From Notospermus geniculatus (lineage: Eukaryota; Nemertea; Pilidiophora; Heteronemertea; Lineidae), in assembly GCA_002633025.1 (NCBI GenBank), contig NMRB01000370.1:331930-395929 (forward strand): DNA of 64,000 bases. The letters run 5' to 3'. A model generated the notes under the pieces. That model was not told the origin of the DNA, did not search any database, and worked only from the letters and a program-made list of their open reading frames with translations. Numbering within the stretch: the stretch's first letter is position 1; every line of letters starts with the position of its first letter. Positions 59,275 to 64,000 of this stretch are shown piece by piece. The translations under genes were made by a program, and so were the position numbers.

Positions 59275-61404
59275 GAGAGGTTACCCTTACTACCCTGTTT
59301 TGTGGTACACTAAAGGCACTTGATCCTCCCTGTGAGAGTTTTCTTGTGCGTGTTGGCTCTCAATGAGAGGTTGCCCTTACTACCCTAGCTGTTTTGTGGT
59401 ACACTAAAGGCACTTGATCCTCCCTGTGAGAGTTTTCTTGTGCGTGTTGGCTCTCAATGAGAGGTTGCCCTTACTACCCTAGCTGTTTTGTGGTACACTA
59501 AAGGCACTTGATCCTCCCTGTGAGAGTTTTCTTGTGCGTGTTGGCTCTCAATGAGAGGTTGCCCTTACTACCCTAGCTGTTTTGTGGTACACTAAAGGCA
59601 CTTGATCCTCCCTGTGAGAGTTTTCTTGTGCGTGTTGGCTCTCAATGAGAGGTTGCCCTTACTACCCTAGCTGTTTTGTGGTACACTAAAGGCACTTGAT
59701 CCTCCCTGTGAGAGTTTTCTTGTGCGTGTTGGCTCTCAATGAGAGGTTGCCCTTACTACCCTAGCTGTTTTGTGGTACACTAAAGGCACTTGATCCTCCC
59801 TGTGAGAGTTTTCTTGTGCGTGTTGGCTCTCAATGAGAGGTTGCCCTTACTACCCTAGCTGTTTTGTGGTACACTAAAGGCACTTGATCCTCCCTGTGAG
59901 AGTTTTCTTGTGCGTGTTGGCTCTCAATGAGAGGTTGCCCTTACTACCCTAGCTGTTTTGTGGTACACTAAAGGCACTTGATCCTCCCTGTGAGAGTTTT
60001 CTTGTGCGTGTTGGCTCTCAATGAGAGGTTGCCCTTACTACCCTAGCTGTTTTGTGGTACACTAAAGGCACTTGATCCTCCCTGTGAGAGTTTTCTTGTG
60101 CGTGTTGGCTCTCAATGAGAGGTTGCCCTTACTACCCTAGCTGTTTTGTGGTACACTAAAGGCACTTGATCCTCCCTGTGAGAGTTTCCTTGTGCGTGTT
60201 GGCTCTCAATGAGAGGTTACCCTTACTACCCTGTTTTGTGGTACACTAAAGGCACTTGATCCTCCCTGTGAGAGTTTTCTTGTGCGTGTTGGCTCTCAAT
60301 GGGAGGTTGCCCTTACTACCCTAGCTGTTTTGTGGTAGACTAAAGGCACTTGATCCTCCCTGTGAGAGTTTTCTTGTGCGTGTTGGCTCTCAATGAGAGG
60401 TTACCCTTACTACCCTGTTTTGTGGTACACTAAAGGCACTTGATCCTCCCTGTGAGAGTTTTCTTGTGCGTGTTGGCTCTCAATGAGAGGTTGCCCTTAC
60501 TACCCTAGCTGTTTTGTGGTACACTAAAGGCACTTGATCCTCCCTGTGAGAGTTTTCTTGTGCGTGTTGGCTCTCAATGAGAGGTTACCCTTACTACCCT
60601 GTTTTGTGGTACACTAAAGGCACTTGATCCTCCCTGTGAGAGTTTTCTTGTGCGTGTTGGCTCTCAATGGGAGGTTGCCCTTACTACCCTAGCTGTTTTG
60701 TGGTAGACTAAAGGCACTTGATCCTCCCTGTGAGAGTTTTCTTGTGCGTGTTGGCTCTCAATGAGAGGTTACCCTTACTACCCTGTTTTGTGGTACACTA
60801 AAGGCACTTGATCCTCCCTGTGAGAGTTTTCTTGTGCGTGTTGGCTCTCAATGGGAGGTTGCCCTTACTACCCTAGCTGTTTTGTGGTAGACTAAAGGCA
60901 CTTGATCCTCCCTGTGAGAGTTTTCTTGTGCGTGTTGGCTCTCAATGAGAGGTTACCCTTACTACCCTGTTTTGTGGTACACTAAAGGCACTTGATCCTC
61001 CCTGTGAGAGTTTTCTTGTGCGTGTTGGCTCTCAATGGGAGGTTGCCCTTACTACCCTAGCTGTTTTGTGGTAGACTAAAGGCACTTGATCCTCCCTGTG
61101 AGAGTTTTCTTGTGCGTGTTGGCTCTCAATGAGAGGTTACCCTTACTACCCTGTTTTGTGGTACACTAAAGGCACTTGATCCTCCCTGTGAGAGTTTTCT
61201 TGTGCGTGTTGGCTCTCAATGGGAGGTTGCCCTTACTACCCTAGCTGTTTTGTGGTAGACTAAAGGCACTTGATCCTCCCTGTGAGAGTTTTCTTGTGCG
61301 TGTTGGCTCTCAATGAGAGGTTACCCTTACTACCCTGTTTTGTGGTACACTAAAGGCACTTGATCCTCCCTGTGAGAGTTCTCTTGTGCGTGTTGGCTCT
61401 CAAT
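59275..61404 (+). repeat. Satellite of 23 units (90/94 bp) with dimeric higher-order domain
   Basis: Units run from GAGAGGTTGCCCTTACTACC to GTGTTGGCTCTCAAT. I can place all 23. One 90-bp unit starts at 59275 and nine 94-bp units run from 59365 to 60210. Then 90- and 94-bp units alternate from 60211 to 61404 (seven 90s, six 94s). The 90-bp form lacks AGCT before GTTTTGTGG and reads GGTTACCC. In the alternating domain five of six 94-bp units carry GGGAGG and GTAGAC, making a 184-bp higher-order dimer. It has no coding capacity. Confidence 0.97.
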
Positions 61405-61515
61405 GGGCCATTCACCATTGTTGGTTTCCTCACAGCTTTGGCCTTGGCAAATGACACTAACTACTGCCCATAGCTTTCTATGGCTGATTTGCCCATAGAG
61501 AGCAAACTTGCAGGC
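61405..61515 (+). repeat. Single-copy relic of the 34-kb repeat
   Basis: GGCCATTCACCATTGTTGGT, then ACTGCCCATAGCTTTCTATG and TTTGCCCATAGAGAGCAAAC, follow directly after the satellite. They match the flank and first unit of the array at 33996-34429. Here this part is present once. Confidence 0.85.
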
Positions 61516-63298
61516 GAGAACTCTATGGAGAAGCACCATAAACCATAGGATCAACAGGAAGATTACTGGAAACCTCTGGTGGGTGTCTCCCTATGATCTG
61601 ATTCGGTTTGGGGGCCAAACACTTCCATACATTGGAATATTCCTTCCTTGCTCCTCTCTGACTCTGTCTCTGGACATGCATACAACTACCAAACCCTGAA
61701 CACTGAAATATGGGAATATGCATTTTTTGCACAACGCTGGTCCAGCATATGGAGATAGGTGCTATCAGCACCATGGTGAATTAGACGAAAAAAGCTTGGC
61801 TGTATATGATAAGCATAACTATAAATATGAATTCAGGCAAGTGAAACTTGATATTTTTCATACCAAAGTGGTTGTGAGCATTAGTCAGACAAAATATGAA
61901 TTAGATTATGAACGGTATAACGTTTCCCTTGATATCCTGTTCATGTGTTCCCCTCTGAGCTTCAACAGGAGCTAGACCGTTCCTTCCCAACTGCATTACA
62001 CTGCTCACGTTTCCTGCGCTCCGAGGGAAGTGCTGATTCAATTTTCTCCAACTACGTGCCGAGAATGGCAAACGTTGGAATCTGTAGATCTACCATATTG
62101 GGCTGCTCTGTCTGTCATCCTTAGGGGATGGACCATATAAATGGCGAACGAGGAATGTATGCCGTGAGGTGGTCTAAAGAATGCTTTTGGAAGCAACAGA
62201 GAAAGACGTTGGTTGAAAGCCCAGTACTGATGGAATAACAAGTAGTCATTAGTTTTGAATTTGCATAAAAGGATGCAGATTTGGCAGACTGGGAGTCCGC
62301 TGATAGTAACGAAGTTCAACACGGGAGACTTAGCCTATTTAGAAATGCTGATTGCCAGTCTTGAAGAGATAGTAGGTGAGGGGAAATTGAACGTCTTCTT
62401 AGCGGTGTTCGGGCAGATACATGTATGGCGTGGCTGGCATGAAGAGGAACCCATGTCTGGCTTTTATGGTAATCTGAACGTGACCAGATGCTGACACAAT
62501 ATTACCTGAACATATCTCAGTGTTTGTAAACATTTTTTATGTGATATATGTTAAAAGCACATTTCATGAATTGCGTCTGGATTTTCCATTAAAACGAAGT
62601 GCCAACTACAAAGTATGCATTGTCTCTTTTACTCGGGGAAATAATTGAAATAACTACCGTCTATTCTGCCTCGACTTGAGTCTTTTGTGTTCCATCAAGA
62701 AGCCATCAGCTCCTTCAGGAATTATTTATGAGAAATTCCTTCAGTGATTGATTGATTTAATTACAATAACCTGTATACCGGGACAACACGGCAGTGTTTT
62801 CATGCTTTCACCTAGGTAACCGCCACCATTTTGGCCTTAGGGTGGCTACCGCTTCCTGATTCTTAATAACGCGCAGTATTTTTCACGGGTGATTTATGAT
62901 AATCGCGACGTAAAGCAATCAGTCTTTATCAAACTCCTGTTTGAATATCAAAGTTTACTTTGATCAGGATGGATATAGATTCTTCCACTTTCTTGCGAGT
63001 TTCGATTAACGCTGCGCAGGATCTGAGTGTCAAAGCAGAGAGAACTATTTTGAGCACTGACTTCTGGATTAAAACTTTGACGAGAATGACGACATTCCTC
63101 CTCAGCGTGCATGACCTTTACCACTTTACACTGCTATTGACCTGGGCCCATATTCATAAAATTGCCAGCTTAGTTGGTTGCCAGTTGTGTACATTGGCCT
63201 GTACAAATTGTGCATTTAGCAAGTAACTAGGCCTAGCAAGGTTATGGACCCTGTTTTCCAATCCATTTTCTTCACTTCATGTATATCAGAGACTGGAA
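61516..63298. other. Non-coding, no supported gene
   Basis: Frames at 61718-61975 and 62255-62494 have fairly protein-like composition but no clear splice sites or known motif. CCTGGGCCCATATTCATAAA at 63138 is a word typical of foldback elements in marine invertebrates, but I do not find its partner arm. Confidence 0.45.
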
Positions 63299-63345
63299 TT
63301 CAGGTTCATGACGTCAGGACGCAACCATGACGTCATGTACCTGAA
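63299..63345. promoter_or_regulatory. Hairpin with paired CRE octamers
   Basis: TTCAGGTTCATGACGTCA (63299-63316) and TGACGTCATGTACCTGAA (63328-63345) are inverted complements at 17 of 18 positions, with an 11-base spacer. Each arm ends in TGACGTCA, the consensus octamer for CREB/ATF factors. The right site is also in a 12-bp palindrome, CATGACGTCATG. No transcript start is visible nearby, so regulatory function is only a possibility. It may instead be a small foldback element. Confidence 0.5.
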
Positions 63346-64000
63346 GTAAAGTCATGTAAAATGCACTGCATTATATACATCATAATGTTGCAGACCTCCA
63401 GTGTGAAGTGGTTTGACACATGATGCATCAGTGAAGTGGTTAATATAGAATTGATAACACGAGTAAGGTGTGCCTTGCTTCATGCAATGAACAAAATTTG
63501 GATACAAAAAGCCACAGAAATATCAGGGCTTACAGTACTCATCAGCGGCATCCATATCCCAATTTATGGAAGTCACGCAATCATGGTTTTTGTAACCTCT
63601 CCAATCAGAGAGCAATCGAATGACTTGACATCGTTAAATATTAGCAACATCGCTTGGGAACAAAAACTTGGATGTTTGATTTGCACTTTTCGCCTACTCC
63701 AAAACAACCATCTATTCAACAATCAAGTCACATTCTCCCCATCGACGTTCTCATGAGTCCTCCACTTCTCCCACTTGAAGATTCAGCTAATCTTCCTCCA
63801 GACGGAACCAACTGCCGCAGATCTCTGATAGTCTTACTTGCCCCGGCTAACAGCATTAGCAGTGAGACCCTTTAAGTCATTGGTGCTCTTGCATGCAGTC
63901 GAGAATAAAGGTTGGATGAAAGAAATTACTCTTATCGATTGAGGGAATTACCCGTCTTTGCCTGAGAGTGTGGCTTAATGATTTTCCACCAATATTGTGT
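63346..64000. other. Non-coding, no supported gene
   Basis: Plus-strand frames at 63436-63756 and 63654-63875 overlap in different phases and have no recognised domain. The window ends in unique sequence. Confidence 0.45.

Noticed and set aside
59275-61404. CRISPR-like reading of the regular 94-bp array
   Set aside because: The whole unit is repeated with no variable spacers, and the setting is an animal-type genome with introns. It is a satellite.
63138-63240. CCTGGGCCCATATTCATAAA word as a foldback element end
   Set aside because: I could not find a convincing inverted partner arm in the following sequence.

Overview
This window looks like animal genomic DNA, mostly introns and intergenic sequence, and it is poor in recognisable genes. 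The longest open frames are about 160 codons and most are random. The only convincing coding sequence is split by GT-AG introns. Dispersed short inverted-repeat transposons, minisatellites and diverged duplications fill much of the rest. Frequent TGTACATGTA and TAGGCCTAC words, a CpG-containing MITE family, and neighbouring near-identical copies joined by single Ns suggest a highly heterozygous marine invertebrate, perhaps an echinoderm, hemichordate or amphioxus. That placement is an inference from sequence texture, not a database match. I saw no rRNA, intact tRNA, CRISPR array or bacterial-style operon.

Layout. 1-13 kb: non-coding, with a LINE/SINE-type tail (811-883), two minisatellites (3158-3372, 4774-5058), three small MITEs (5631-5895, 7105-7377, 8832-8997), a CRE-containing palindrome (9729-9746), a strong hairpin (9877-9916) and a hAT-like non-autonomous element with an 8-bp target duplication (10430-10917). 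13.3-15.9 kb: an exact 1305-bp repeat split by one N, probably an assembly artefact, carrying a weak candidate first exon. 17.7-18.2 kb: a 31-bp minisatellite. 19.6-19.9 kb: another MITE. 20.7-26.5 kb: a 3.0/2.8-kb tandem duplication in which one copy holds a MITE and the other keeps the empty site. 28-39 kb: further MITEs and foldbacks, a 46-bp array, a composite element with 15-bp inverted ends (34494-35257) and a roughly 75-bp array. 41-46.7 kb: more minisatellites and a second N-joined duplicate.

48.2-51.4 kb: three plus-strand exons (48223-48360, 48590-48658, 51335-51375) joined by canonical introns with compatible phases. They encode at least 82 residues: a charged helical stretch followed by a proline-rich low-complexity segment. 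I do not recognise the protein. A third N-joined duplicate and a 30-N gap lie inside the second intron. It is possible, but not shown, that much of the window is intron of this gene.

52-64 kb: a foldback element with 56-bp arms (52661-52810), several minisatellites, and a striking 2130-bp satellite of exactly 23 units of 90 or 94 bp with a dimeric higher-order domain (59275-61404). The flank of this satellite is homologous to the 34-kb array, so two different parts of one progenitor repeat have expanded at two loci. Near the right end is a hairpin with a TGACGTCA octamer in each arm (63299-63345).

No multi-gene system can be reconstructed. The value of the window lies in its repeat biology, the assembly duplicates and the unidentified gene fragment.
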